From: Parachryseolinea silvisoli
Lineage (GTDB): Bacteria > Bacteroidota > Bacteroidia > Cytophagales > Cyclobacteriaceae
Direction: 5' to 3'
DNA: 64,000 nt
NCBI RefSeq assembly: GCF_021190955.1
Contig: NZ_JAIOAO010000003.1
Span: forward strand, 1,178,001-1,242,000
How positions within the stretch are numbered: the stretch's first letter is position 1; every line of letters starts with the position of its first letter. The notes under the pieces are model-generated. The model did not search any database, had not been told where the DNA came from, and saw only the letters and a list, made by a program, of their open reading frames with translations. Below are positions 54,526-63,202 of the stretch, one piece after another. A program made the translations under genes and the position numbers.

Positions 54526-55201
54526 GCGCCTCTTTCAATACATAGCCCATGCCGATAACGGTATGAATAAGCTTGGGCTCAAATTCCTTATCAACCTTTT
54601 TTCGCAGGTAGTTGACGTATACATCTACGACGTTGGTGCCCAGGTTAAAGGTAATATCCCACACATTCTCGAGTATATCGACACGTGACAATACACGCCG
54701 GCGATTGCGCAACAAGTATTCCAACAGACGGAACTCGGTTGCGGTGAGCTGGATGGGAATGCCCTGGCGCGTTACGGTTTTACTTTCGATGTCAACAGAA
54801 AGATCTGCCAGCGAGAGGACCCGGCTGTCGGATGCCCGGGGGTTCGCCCGCCGCGAAACGGACCGTATACGTGCCATGAGCTCGTTGAAGTTAAACGGCT
54901 TTACAATGTAGTCGTCCGCACCACTATCCAAGCCGGTCACGGTGTTTTCAGCTGAGCCCAGCGCCGTGAGCATAATCACCGGCATGGTTTTACCTTCCTG
55001 GCGCAGTTCCTTGCAAATCTCGATGCCGCTTTTACCGGGCAGCATGATATCGAGCAGCACCAGATCGAAGACGTTCTGCTTGAGCATCTCAGACGCGGAG
55101 AGGCCATCCATGGCGACACTGACGACATGGTTTTCTTCCTCCAACCCACGTTTGATGAACGACACCACATTCAGCTCATCCTCAACCAAAAGAATCTTCA
55201 T
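54509..55201 (-). CDS. OmpR/PhoB-family response regulator
   Basis: A 230-residue protein from ATG 55201 (MKILLVEDELNVVSFIKRGL). The receiver has phosphoacceptor D51 in LVLLDIMLPG and the lysine in YIVKPFNFNEL. The winged-helix output domain (about 130-228) has TATEFRLLEYLLRNRRRVLS and TNVVDVYVNYLRKKVD. It is the first gene of the kinase operon. Confidence 0.95.
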   Translation of the reverse strand: MKILLVEDELNVVSFIKRGLEEENHVVSVAMDGLSASEMLKQNVFDLVLLDIMLPGKSGIEICKELRQEGKTMPVIMLTALGSAENTVTGLDSGADDYIVKPFNFNELMARIRSVSRRANPRASDSRVLSLADLSVDIESKTVTRQGIPIQLTATEFRLLEYLLRNRRRVLSRVDILENVWDITFNLGTNVVDVYVNYLRKKVDKEFEPKLIHTVIGMGYVLKEAHENTN

Positions 55202-55269
55202 ACCTGCAAAGTTAGTCACCTTCTACGGATAGTTTCAAGCGAAGCGTTTGCCAGGAGCGGGAAGCCCGA

Positions 55270-56196
55270 CTACATAATGTAGTAGTCGTGCTCCTTGCCT
55301 TGGGCGGCCAAAGATTGATGGTGGTCGGAGTGCAGGTCGTTCAGCGCCTGCCGCAGATCCCGTTCGATGGTAGCCGCAATCGCGGTGACGGGCGTGTCGG
55401 TGGGTCGGTTCTCAAACGGATCCTGGAGGTGGATAGCCATCTTTTCGATCAGCAGATACGAAGAGGCAATCCCCACGACCATGGGAATCTCCATCAGTCC
55501 GAACATCTCGATCAAGGCAAACGGAAGCAATATAATGAAAAAGTACATGGCAAAGCGTATGTACAAACTGTACGTAGAAGGGAATACCGTGTTCTTGATC
55601 CGCTCACATTGGCCCATGGCATTGCACAACCGCGTAACGGTACCGTCGATCTCTACCTGCTGGTATTTGTTCAGCCACTTCTTCCGCATGGCAAAATTCA
55701 GGTCGCGACCGTGTAGTTCCAACAGGGCGAAGGACTTGTTATCGTAGCGTTCAATGTAATTGCGCTCTGTGTCAACGAGCAAGTCTTCTAATCCTTTAAA
55801 GGTACGCGCACCCCGTAAGGATTGTCCCAGCACATACGCCCAGGCAATCTGTCGTTTGATGAAACGATCGCGAAAGGTGTCGAGCGCTTCTGTATCGTAT
55901 TCGGTATACGTCATAGTGGCAATCTGTCGTGCCAGCGTACGCGATTCGTTTACAATCGCGCCCCAGATGGTGCGGGCTTCCCACCAGCGATCGTAGGCCT
56001 GGTTGGATTTGAAAGCCAACAACAACGACAGTACGGTGACCATAACCATTGGCACCGACAGGGGTATGGAAATACGTGTGAAGTGAAACTTGTCGTATAC
56101 CAGTGCAATCAGTACGGCGTATGCTGTGACGAGAATGATCTCTTTGCGGATCTTCCCAAGGGCATACGTTAACGGTATTTTATTCTTAAGCAGCAT
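55270..56196 (-). CDS. Bestrophin-family ion channel
   Basis: A 308-residue membrane protein. The signature SNQAYDRWWEARTIWGAIVN lies near residue 65 and RFIKRQIAWAYVLGQSLRG near 110. Hydrophobic segments occur at about 22-60 and 212-255. Bacterial bestrophins form pentameric channels; some conduct anions and others cations. The gene is 69 bp upstream of the OmpR gene on the same strand and may share its transcript. Confidence 0.9.
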   Translation of the reverse strand: MLLKNKIPLTYALGKIRKEIILVTAYAVLIALVYDKFHFTRISIPLSVPMVMVTVLSLLLAFKSNQAYDRWWEARTIWGAIVNESRTLARQIATMTYTEYDTEALDTFRDRFIKRQIAWAYVLGQSLRGARTFKGLEDLLVDTERNYIERYDNKSFALLELHGRDLNFAMRKKWLNKYQQVEIDGTVTRLCNAMGQCERIKNTVFPSTYSLYIRFAMYFFIILLPFALIEMFGLMEIPMVVGIASSYLLIEKMAIHLQDPFENRPTDTPVTAIAATIERDLRQALNDLHSDHHQSLAAQGKEHDYYIM

Positions 56197-56242
56197 CTGA
56201 TCCTGTTTTCGTTAGAATAATGTTCAATCGCACGGGTATAGG

Positions 56243-56725
56243 CTACGTGCCAGACAAAATGGTGAACAGATCCACCTGCCCTTCCTGTTGCGTGGCCGTA
56301 TGGCTAATGTCCATAAGCGGCTTGCGACAGCGGCGGATCAGTGCATACGGATCCACGCTACGGGCATCGATCTTTTTCAGTATCAGTGACTTATTATACA
56401 TGATGACATCCACGTTGCGGGCGTCTACATAGTTTTCAAAGACCGCCGCGGTGCTGCCATAAAAGACCTCGCATTGGATATCAGCAACCGATGATGCGTA
56501 TTTATTCCGGAGTACCGCGCAGGCGTCTTTAAAATCCTGGTTGATGAGCTTTTTCCGAAGCTGCTCTTTGGAAAAGAATAGCAGATCCGTAATCGAATGC
56601 GGAATGTCGACCATGTGGAACAAAAGAATGTTCAGCTTTGCTGTCCCGGCGTCTTCCAACGCGTAGCGGACTACTTGTAAGGACTTTACGGTAAAGTCGG
56701 TGGGGATGAGAACATGCTTGATCAT
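56243..56725 (-). CDS. UspA-like universal stress protein
   Basis: A 160-residue protein. MIKHVLIPTDFTVKSLQVVR matches the N-terminus of the Usp family. The C-terminal nucleotide-binding glycine motif (GxxGS) is not seen; VDVIMYNKSLIL stands in its place, so it may not bind ATP. It is probably a cytosolic stress protein. The gene precedes the bestrophin gene on the same strand. Confidence 0.7.
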   Translation of the reverse strand: MIKHVLIPTDFTVKSLQVVRYALEDAGTAKLNILLFHMVDIPHSITDLLFFSKEQLRKKLINQDFKDACAVLRNKYASSVADIQCEVFYGSTAAVFENYVDARNVDVIMYNKSLILKKIDARSVDPYALIRRCRKPLMDISHTATQQEGQVDLFTILSGT

Positions 56726-56833
56726 CTTCTTTTCTGTTAAAGTGAAAATACTTTCTACCTCGTTGTCTTCCCCAAAGCTGAGGTGACCCGATTAAAACAG
56801 TTTAAGAAGCGGATTAAAATGCGATTAGAGTGG

Positions 56834-57307
56834 CTAGACGCCCGTCAGGGGCGAATCTCTACTGCCGCCCACGAGCATTTCCAGGGTGGCAGAGCGCATG
56901 CGCTCGCAGCGCAGGAGCTCTTCGTAGAGCCGTTTGTTTTCATGGACCATAGCCATGCAGTGATCTAAGAAGGAGCGCAGCGAGGCGTTTGTTACGGTAT
57001 CGCCGGGGACGGAGGCCGGCGCGACGGACGGTCCTTCGGGCCGTTGCTCAAACGACTGAAGGACACACTCGCGCGCAACCCGCTCGCTAAACAGCCGGAT
57101 GATCTCGGGAGAAACTTTTAACTTGTCTGACACCTCGCGCAGGGTGGGATCGTCAATGAGCTCTTTCCCTTCTAACAACGATATTCTTTTCTGAGACCAA
57201 CCCGGCCCAAGCTGCTCGGCCAGGGATTCTTGTTTGACTCCTACCATCTCGCGAAAGCGCTTTAAATTTCTGCCGTGGTGAATGGGTTCTTCTTTTTCAG
57301 ACGCCAT
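56834..57307 (-). CDS. XRE-family helix-turn-helix regulator
   Basis: A 157-residue protein. The DNA-binding domain (about 10-72) reads NLKRFREMVGVKQESLAEQL and WSQKRISLLEGKE, then LREVSDKLKVSPEIIRLF. The C-terminal half is helical (SLRSFLDHCMAMVHENKRLY) and probably dimerises or senses. It is divergent from the HsdS/HsdM-like genes across a 184-bp, palindrome-rich gap, like control proteins of restriction-modification loci. Confidence 0.88.
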   Translation of the reverse strand: MASEKEEPIHHGRNLKRFREMVGVKQESLAEQLGPGWSQKRISLLEGKELIDDPTLREVSDKLKVSPEIIRLFSERVARECVLQSFEQRPEGPSVAPASVPGDTVTNASLRSFLDHCMAMVHENKRLYEELLRCERMRSATLEMLVGGSRDSPLTGV

Positions 57308-57436
57308 AAATTGTACATAAATTGCTAACAGTGATGGTAAAAATCTGTTGTTTTTATCAGTCTCACAACGAATGCCCGGAATATAGTATACCCACGTGAG
57401 CGTCAGCAGAATACCTTAAAAATACATTTTCATAAA

Positions 57437-57480
57437 ACTTGCATCGTAGCAATTATGCAAGTACTTTGGTTAACCGTTAA
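57437..57480. promoter_or_regulatory. Palindrome cluster between XRE and hsdS-like genes
   Basis: ACTTGCAT (57437-57444) and ATGCAAGT (57455-57462) form a perfect 8-bp inverted repeat with a 10-nt spacer. GGTTAACC (57468-57475) and TTAAC-C-GTTAA (57470-57480) follow. They lie just before ATG 57492 and are likely operators, most simply for the XRE protein. Confidence 0.5.
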
Positions 57481-57491
57481 TCGCCATTGGT

Positions 57492-58097
57492 ATGATTCCC
57501 GTAGAAAAACTTCCCGCTGTTTTATCCGGTATATGGGCCGGCTATTCCTTCCGTAACAAGCTTTCACAAACGCCCGGCGGCAATCTGCACGTGCTGCAAA
57601 TGAAAGACCTGGAAGAACACTATACCGCCATCGGCTCGTCGCTCACCTGTATCAGCTTTGATACTATGCCGAAGAAATTCCTGCTGCAGGCCGGGGATGT
57701 ACTGTTCCTGGCGAAGGGTGCTAACAACTATGCGACGGCGTATACCCCGGTTTTGCCCCGCGTGGTACCGGCCTCGGCGTTTTTTATTCTCCGCCCCAAT
57801 GTACAAAAGATCGATCCCGGCTACCTGGCCTGGTATATCAACCAGCCGCCCGTACAACACTACCTGAAAACGCACGCTTCGGGAAAGCGTACACCGAATA
57901 TCAACAAAGATGTCATCGAACGGATCACGCTGCCGGTGCCACCCCTGGCACGGCAACAAGCTATCGCCACCATCGACCGGCTGCGCCGGGAGGAAATGCG
58001 TTTGCTGCGTACAATCCAGGAGCGACGCACCGAGCTTATCGCCCGGCAATTATTAACCGTTGTGTCAACCCCCGCCCTGTATGACCCTTGCGCATGA
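57492..58097 (+). CDS. Half-size type I specificity (HsdS-like) protein
   Basis: A 201-residue protein with a single target-recognition domain (about 1-150). VLQMKDL, KKFLLQAGDVLFLAKGANNY, GYLAWYINQPPVQHYLKTHA and RTPNINKDVIERITLPVPPL are all standard HsdS features. A coiled-coil helix (RQQAIATIDRLRREEMRLL) follows. Typical HsdS has two such domains and about 400 residues, so this one would need to dimerise to recognise a bipartite or palindromic site. It overlaps the HsdM-like gene by 17 bp. Confidence 0.85.
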   Translation: MIPVEKLPAVLSGIWAGYSFRNKLSQTPGGNLHVLQMKDLEEHYTAIGSSLTCISFDTMPKKFLLQAGDVLFLAKGANNYATAYTPVLPRVVPASAFFILRPNVQKIDPGYLAWYINQPPVQHYLKTHASGKRTPNINKDVIERITLPVPPLARQQAIATIDRLRREEMRLLRTIQERRTELIARQLLTVVSTPALYDPCA

Positions 58098-59937
58098 GCT
58101 TACGCCCGATACTGTGACGCGCCACCAGCTACTCTGGCGCGTGTATAAAATGATGGCGCGAACCTACACCTTCGCAGACAGCCTGCAATATACAGCAGGG
58201 CTCTTGCTGCTGCGTACGATCAGCACCGGCTGGCGTACACAACGAGCGATCTATGAGAAGCGGTACGGTGCCGGAAACCCCCAGGTGGCACGCATGATGA
58301 TGTTCTACCGTTTTCAGCTGCCTGAGAAATCTTCGTTTGAATACCTGTTGCTGCACCGCGAAAGAGACGACATCCCTGCGCGGGTAATCCAGGCATTGCA
58401 ACAACTGGATGCGTGTAACCCCGATACGTTGCAGGGTATATTTCGAGACGTTGATTTTAACAATTGTAAACCTGGTGCGACGGGCGGCGCGTCCGAGACG
58501 ATCCGGCAGTCGTTGAAATACCTGTCGCGTGCGGCGTTCGACACCGCGGCCGGTGAGGCATTTCACTATCTGTTGGAGAAGCTGGCGCACGCACGTGAGA
58601 ACCACTATAAGGCATTGTTCGTGCCATCGGCAGTCAGCCATCTGGTAGCGTTGTTGGCCGCGCCGCGGGCCGGAGAACGCATCGGCGACCCCGTATGCGG
58701 CTGTGGCTCACTGCTGGTTCCTACCATTCAGCATACCCGCGCCCGGAATGCACGTCTATCGCCCGACTTCTCGGCGTTTGGCCAGGAGCATCACGACGGC
58801 GGCTTTCGGCTGGCACGTATACACACGCATCTCTACGGGCTGGCGGGCGTTCGGCTGGAAGGCGCCAGCAGTATTTCCGATCCGCGCTTTCTGGAAGAAG
58901 ACGGCACGCTGATGAAGTTTGACGTGGTCGTGGCCAACCTGATGATATCCCTGAAACATTGGGGCTATCCCGAAGCACGGGCAGATCAACACCAACGGTT
59001 CCGGCACGGGCTTCCACCCCGGGGCAAAGGTGACTACGCCTATGTACAGCATATACTGGCCACGCTGGCGCCCGGCGGCCGGGCCGTGATCCTGATAACA
59101 CTAAACGCGCTGTCGCGGCAGGGCGCTGAGGCGAAAATTCGGCGGGCACTGATAGACGCCAACGTGATCGATGCGGTGATTGCCTTGCCGGTCAATCTTT
59201 TCTCTGACACGGCGGCCTCGACAGCAGTCCTGATCCTTCGGCCATCACGAACACGTAACGAGGTACTTTTTATCGACGCCCGGCAACATTATCAAGCGGG
59301 ACGAAAGCAACATGTGTTACGTCCGCAAGATATCACACGCATTACCGCTGCCTATGCCCGCTACGAAAACCAGGAGGAACTGGCGGTTTGTGTTCCCCGG
59401 GAAGAGATTGCCCGGAACACCTTCAGCCTCTCCGTCGTGCCTTATATTCACCGCGTCACGCCGACGGGGCATGCTGACGTGTCATCGTTACGACAAGAAA
59501 TCGACCAGTTGGATCACACCTTGCACCAAACACGTGTCACCCTGGATACGCTTCTGCAGGCGCTACAGGATGTTAACAACGAAACCGATATACGAACATT
59601 GCCCTACACATACCCACCCACGACTGACGTCTTTGAAGACGCTCTTGCCGCATATGATGCAACGCTGGAACATTCCTTTATTGTGGCAGTACATCACGCA
59701 ATACCACATATTTCAGACGTCTTTGCCGCGGCTGCCGGAGCGGGGATCCAGGCCGTATACCGGCGTCGCATCATCCGGGATTGGAAAACAAATACCGACT
59801 GGCAACGCGAAACGGACCGCGATGTAGAGGATTTACTATACAGGTTAACCTCGGATAAAAGTTTGCCTGTAACCGAGGCCATGCGCGACGCTATCCGGTT
59901 CACCTGCCGGGAAGCAGCGACGCGAATATTTCAGTAG
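58081..59937 (+). CDS. HsdM-like N6-adenine methyltransferase homologue with altered catalytic motifs
   Basis: A 618-residue protein from ATG 58081. The HsdM N-terminal helical domain (about 1-150) is followed by the Rossmann domain. AdoMet motif I reads DPVCGCGSLL (from D203) instead of the family DPxCGSGG. Motif IV, normally NPPF/Y, reads VVVANLMISLKHW, so N286 is followed by Leu-Met-Ile (AAC CTG ATG ATA in the DNA). The stacking residue and both prolines are lost, which should abolish or strongly reduce methylation. Motifs around KGDYAYVQHILATLAPGGRA and the C-terminal coiled coil are kept. An extra C-terminal region beyond about residue 470 is longer than in typical HsdM. It is clearly intact as a reading frame, so it was probably repurposed, for example for DNA binding with HsdS. 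Confidence 0.85.
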   Translation: MTLAHELTPDTVTRHQLLWRVYKMMARTYTFADSLQYTAGLLLLRTISTGWRTQRAIYEKRYGAGNPQVARMMMFYRFQLPEKSSFEYLLLHRERDDIPARVIQALQQLDACNPDTLQGIFRDVDFNNCKPGATGGASETIRQSLKYLSRAAFDTAAGEAFHYLLEKLAHARENHYKALFVPSAVSHLVALLAAPRAGERIGDPVCGCGSLLVPTIQHTRARNARLSPDFSAFGQEHHDGGFRLARIHTHLYGLAGVRLEGASSISDPRFLEEDGTLMKFDVVVANLMISLKHWGYPEARADQHQRFRHGLPPRGKGDYAYVQHILATLAPGGRAVILITLNALSRQGAEAKIRRALIDANVIDAVIALPVNLFSDTAASTAVLILRPSRTRNEVLFIDARQHYQAGRKQHVLRPQDITRITAAYARYENQEELAVCVPREEIARNTFSLSVVPYIHRVTPTGHADVSSLRQEIDQLDHTLHQTRVTLDTLLQALQDVNNETDIRTLPYTYPPTTDVFEDALAAYDATLEHSFIVAVHHAIPHISDVFAAAAGAGIQAVYRRRIIRDWKTNTDWQRETDRDVEDLLYRLTSDKSLPVTEAMRDAIRFTCREAATRIFQ

Positions 59938-59989
59938 TGGCATAGTTTTTTACTTATCCTATTCGTCACCCGACTGTCCTTAAAAATCC

Positions 59990-60865
59990 ATGAAAATACT
60001 TTTTGTAATCAATCCTGCCTCCGGAAACAAAAATATTGACAAGGCCATCTTGCGCATCCATGCGCTGGCCGTGGAAACGGGGTTCGACTTTAAATTTATG
60101 TATACCACCGGTGTGGACGACGACAATGCTATTCAGGAGCAACTCCACACGTATAAACCTGACCGGATCATAGCGGGCGGCGGTGACGGCACCTTGCAGA
60201 TGGTCGCGCGCAACATACTCAACCGGAAGATTCCGTTTGGGGTACTTCCGTTTGGATCGGCTAACGGTTTCGCCACGGCGATCGGCATTCCGGCGAACCC
60301 CGTCGAGGCAGTCGAGGCGGTCGTTCGCGCCGAGCGCACACATCCCCTGGACTTGTTGAAGTTCAACGACAAACACCTGTGTATACATTTAGGTGATATC
60401 GGCATCAATGCGCTGATGGTAAAAGAATACTCCGAGGATGAATCGCGTGGCATGTTGGGATATGCCAAACATTTGATCGCCTCTACGCAGGCCACACCGC
60501 TGCTGCACTATACCATTAAAACACCCGAGCAGGAATACAAGAAGGAGGGATATATGTTGGCCTTTGCCAACGCACACAAATATGGTACAGGTATTCACAT
60601 CTCCGAAGGATCGGTATCAGACGGTAAGTTTGAGATCTGCAATGTAGAACATATCGCACTGGACTCCGCGATCAAAGCCGGGCTCACAGCCCTGAACGTC
60701 TTTATCGATAAGAATATGTTTGCCGATGTCATCTGTTGCCGCGAGGCCGAGATACACATTAGTGAAAAGGTTCATTTTCAGATCGATGGCGAGTATATGG
60801 GCATGACGGATCATTTGACCGTCCGGATACTTGCCGCCGCTATTCCCCTGCTGATTCCATCATGA
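59990..60865 (+). CDS. Diacylglycerol kinase-like lipid kinase
   Basis: A 291-residue protein. FVINPASGNK is at the N-terminus, GGGDGT at 63-68 and LPFGSANGFATAIGIP near 90, the nucleotide-binding and catalytic pattern of the DAGK family. The C-terminal beta-domain has FQIDGEYMGM. It should phosphorylate a lipid such as diacylglycerol to phosphatidate. The stop overlaps the start of an App1-type phosphatase gene (ATGA, 60862-60865), whose reaction would be the reverse. Confidence 0.9.
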   Translation: MKILFVINPASGNKNIDKAILRIHALAVETGFDFKFMYTTGVDDDNAIQEQLHTYKPDRIIAGGGDGTLQMVARNILNRKIPFGVLPFGSANGFATAIGIPANPVEAVEAVVRAERTHPLDLLKFNDKHLCIHLGDIGINALMVKEYSEDESRGMLGYAKHLIASTQATPLLHYTIKTPEQEYKKEGYMLAFANAHKYGTGIHISEGSVSDGKFEICNVEHIALDSAIKAGLTALNVFIDKNMFADVICCREAEIHISEKVHFQIDGEYMGMTDHLTVRILAAAIPLLIPS

Positions 60866-61806
60866 GTATTAAAAAGATACCTGTACTGCTAAGCTTTTAT
60901 GCGCTCTCCAATGGAAAGGAAGCACTGATGTTTGGTCAAATCGCCACAACACGGTTAAACGACCTGAGCTTTACGGCGTACAGCCCACGACGCACATTCC
61001 GCACATTGTTTGCCTTATACCGCACGCGCCCGGTAGCGCATACTTCTGTCACGTTACACTTCGGCCCGGTCTCGATGTCGGCAAAAACCGATGCTACGGG
61101 CGCATTTTTCTTCAAACATCCTGTCGAACAAATATCAAGCGCGTTGCAACGCGTTACACTGAACGCAGGGGGAGAAGTGACACTGTTAGAAGGCTTATAC
61201 CTGCTCACCGTACATCATGTCGTCAGTCCCATGGTGATGGTGTCCGACATTGATGATACGCTGCTACACTCGTTCATTCGCAACAAGTTCCGAAAGCTTC
61301 GGACATTGCTCTTTACGCCAGTTGAAAAACGTGGGGCGGTTAAAAACATGCGTGAGCTGATGTCAGATGCGGCGCAACAAGGAGGAACGGTTTTATACCT
61401 CTCTAACAGCGAACAAAATTTATATCCGTTGATATACAGGTTCCTGCTACACAACAAATTCCCGACGGGGCCACTATTCCTAAAACAGTTACGCAAGCTC
61501 CGGGATGTGTTTTTGTACCGGAAGGTAGGTGTGCCCGGCATTCACAAGTTAAAGATGCTGGATCAAATCCTGGCATTGTTTCCCGATAAACGATTTGCAT
61601 TAGTCGGTGACAACACGCAACAGGATCTCCCGATCTATCTGACTGCTTCGGAGAAATACCCGGATAACATCCGGTATATATTAATTCGGAAGGCGCGGCG
61701 ATCCTCCTCAGCGCAAGCCTTGATTAAAAAGACAGAAGCCCGGCTACGGGAACAAAATATCACCCTATACTATGAAGAAAATTTACCGACGTCGTTGAAC
61801 TGGTGA
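60862..61806 (+). CDS. App1-type phosphatidate phosphatase (DUF2183)
   Basis: A 314-residue protein. A beta-rich N-terminal half (about 1-120) precedes the catalytic domain, whose motif is SDIDDTLLHS (D129, D131, T133), the DxDxT of HAD-type phosphatases. YLSNSEQNLYPLIYRFLLHN and FALVGDNTQQDLPIYL are typical of App1/DUF2183 proteins. Yeast App1 dephosphorylates phosphatidate to diacylglycerol. The 4-bp overlap with the lipid kinase suggests joint control of one lipid pool. Confidence 0.9.
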   Translation: MSIKKIPVLLSFYALSNGKEALMFGQIATTRLNDLSFTAYSPRRTFRTLFALYRTRPVAHTSVTLHFGPVSMSAKTDATGAFFFKHPVEQISSALQRVTLNAGGEVTLLEGLYLLTVHHVVSPMVMVSDIDDTLLHSFIRNKFRKLRTLLFTPVEKRGAVKNMRELMSDAAQQGGTVLYLSNSEQNLYPLIYRFLLHNKFPTGPLFLKQLRKLRDVFLYRKVGVPGIHKLKMLDQILALFPDKRFALVGDNTQQDLPIYLTASEKYPDNIRYILIRKARRSSSAQALIKKTEARLREQNITLYYEENLPTSLNW

Positions 61807-61809
61807 TAT

Positions 61810-62232
61810 TCATTGCGTCTCGTGGCGCAACGCGACAATATTCTGCAGGCATTCGTAAATAAGCGTCTTGAGCTGAGCGAAATACACAGGCTTCTGAATG
61901 TACTGAAAAGCTCCGCCTTCGAGTGTTGCCCGGCTTACGCTGTTTTCAGACGAAGTGGAAATCATGACTACCGGAATGTCTTTTAGACGTGGGTGCTGTT
62001 TAATTTCTTTCAAACATTGAAAGCCATTCTTAACAGGCATGTTCCAGTCGAGAAAAATAACATCCGGAAGCGTTGGTGTCGTGCGTAAAGTATCGAGCAA
62101 TGCATGTCCACTGTCGGCCAGTGTAAGTTGTAGTGACACATCGATCTCACTGACTACTTCCTGGAAAAGAAAACGATCGTCAGGATCGTCATCGGCATAG
62201 TAAACATGTCTGATACTATAGAACGATTTCAT
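61810..62232 (-). CDS. Single-domain response regulator
   Basis: A 140-residue receiver (start ATG 62232, MKSFYSIRHVYYADDDPDDR) with phosphoacceptor D62 in VIFLDWNMPVKNG and the lysine in YIQKPV. It ends 4 bp from the convergent App1 gene. It has no output domain. YADDDPDDRFLF is typical of receivers that work with soluble or PAS kinases; the kinase at 63203 is the closest. Confidence 0.9.
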   Translation of the reverse strand: MKSFYSIRHVYYADDDPDDRFLFQEVVSEIDVSLQLTLADSGHALLDTLRTTPTLPDVIFLDWNMPVKNGFQCLKEIKQHPRLKDIPVVMISTSSENSVSRATLEGGAFQYIQKPVYFAQLKTLIYECLQNIVALRHETQ

Positions 62233-62418
62233 GACATGTATTGTTGACGTATACGTGCGCTGTGGTGGTGCTTCGGACAAGCTCGGTGGATGGCACAATT
62301 TTTACATATAAAAAACGATAGCACTACTATTCTATAATTCAATGCACGAACAATTTATGTATGCTGTGAAGTCGTCGGTAAATACCTTCAATATTAGACG
62401 GTTACCCTCTGACATTCT

Positions 62419-62436
62419 ATCAGGGATTTCCCTGAT
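62419..62436. promoter_or_regulatory. Palindrome ATCAGGGA-TT-TCCCTGAT
   Basis: A perfect 8-bp inverted repeat about 76 bp before the NarL gene, followed on the + strand by TTTT. It could be an operator or, with a 4-nt loop, a small attenuator hairpin. The outer half-sites ATCAG/CTGAT equal those at 32985-33130 but with 8 nt between them. Confidence 0.4.
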
Positions 62437-62512
62437 TTTTACAACTATTTGATCTATCACTTGATCCAATTATCCCCACGATTCTACCTTTAAGGTTGTA
62501 ACAAACAGTACG

Positions 62513-63190
62513 ATGCCCGAAAAGATCAAAGTATTCCATCTAGAAGATTATAAAATTATCCGGGACGGTGTCCGGTTTTTGTTAAATCAAGATAACGAGC
62601 TGGAGGTAGTAGGAGAAGCAAAACAAGGAGAAGAGCTCCTGAAAGTAATTGACGAAAGAGATATCGACATCCTGCTTCTGGATATTTACCTGGATGGGAT
62701 GCAAGAAGTAAGAACCATCGACGGATTTGAGATTTGCGAAATCGTCAGCAAGAAGTACCCCAAGATCAGGATCGTGGCGCACTCTGTGTATGACGATGCC
62801 GACCGGGTGGCCAAAATCATGAAAGCCGGCGCCATGGGGTTTGTATCGAAGAAGGCCGGATATGAAGAGCTGATCAAGGCAATCAAAGTCGTGCATGCCG
62901 ACAAGAAATATATTTGCACTGAAACCTCCCGGAAGCTCAAAAATATTAATAAATTCCTAGCGGGTATCGAAGATACCCTGCGCGGTGAGGACGAGTTCTT
63001 CTCCAAACGCGAGCGTGAGGTGCTGGAATTGATCGCAAAAGGCCTTTCGTCCCGGCGAATTGCTGAGCAGCTTTTCATCACCGAGAAGACGGTGGAATCG
63101 CACCGGAAGAATATGGTGTTGAAAGCCAAAGTAAAAAATACAGCAGAGCTCATTGCGCACGCTTCTGCCCGCGGTTTTTTAAAAGTGTAA
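62513..63190 (+). CDS. NarL/FixJ-family response regulator
   Basis: A 225-residue regulator. The receiver has phosphoacceptor D57 in ILLLDIYLDG, with HLED in place of the usual acidic pair DD, and FVSKKAGYEE. A LuxR-type helix-turn-helix (about 158-222; FSKREREVLELIAKGLSS, ITEKTVESHRKNM) follows. An inserted MQEVRTIDG lengthens the loop after the phosphorylation site. The kinase start at 63203 follows after 12 bp, so the two are probably a pair. Confidence 0.92.
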   Translation: MPEKIKVFHLEDYKIIRDGVRFLLNQDNELEVVGEAKQGEELLKVIDERDIDILLLDIYLDGMQEVRTIDGFEICEIVSKKYPKIRIVAHSVYDDADRVAKIMKAGAMGFVSKKAGYEELIKAIKVVHADKKYICTETSRKLKNINKFLAGIEDTLRGEDEFFSKREREVLELIAKGLSSRRIAEQLFITEKTVESHRKNMVLKAKVKNTAELIAHASARGFLKV

Positions 63191-63202
63191 TGAACTAATT
63201 CT

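Noticed and set aside
56834-59937. A complete type I restriction-modification system
   Set aside because: There is no HsdR gene in the region, HsdS is half-size and the methylase motif IV is altered.
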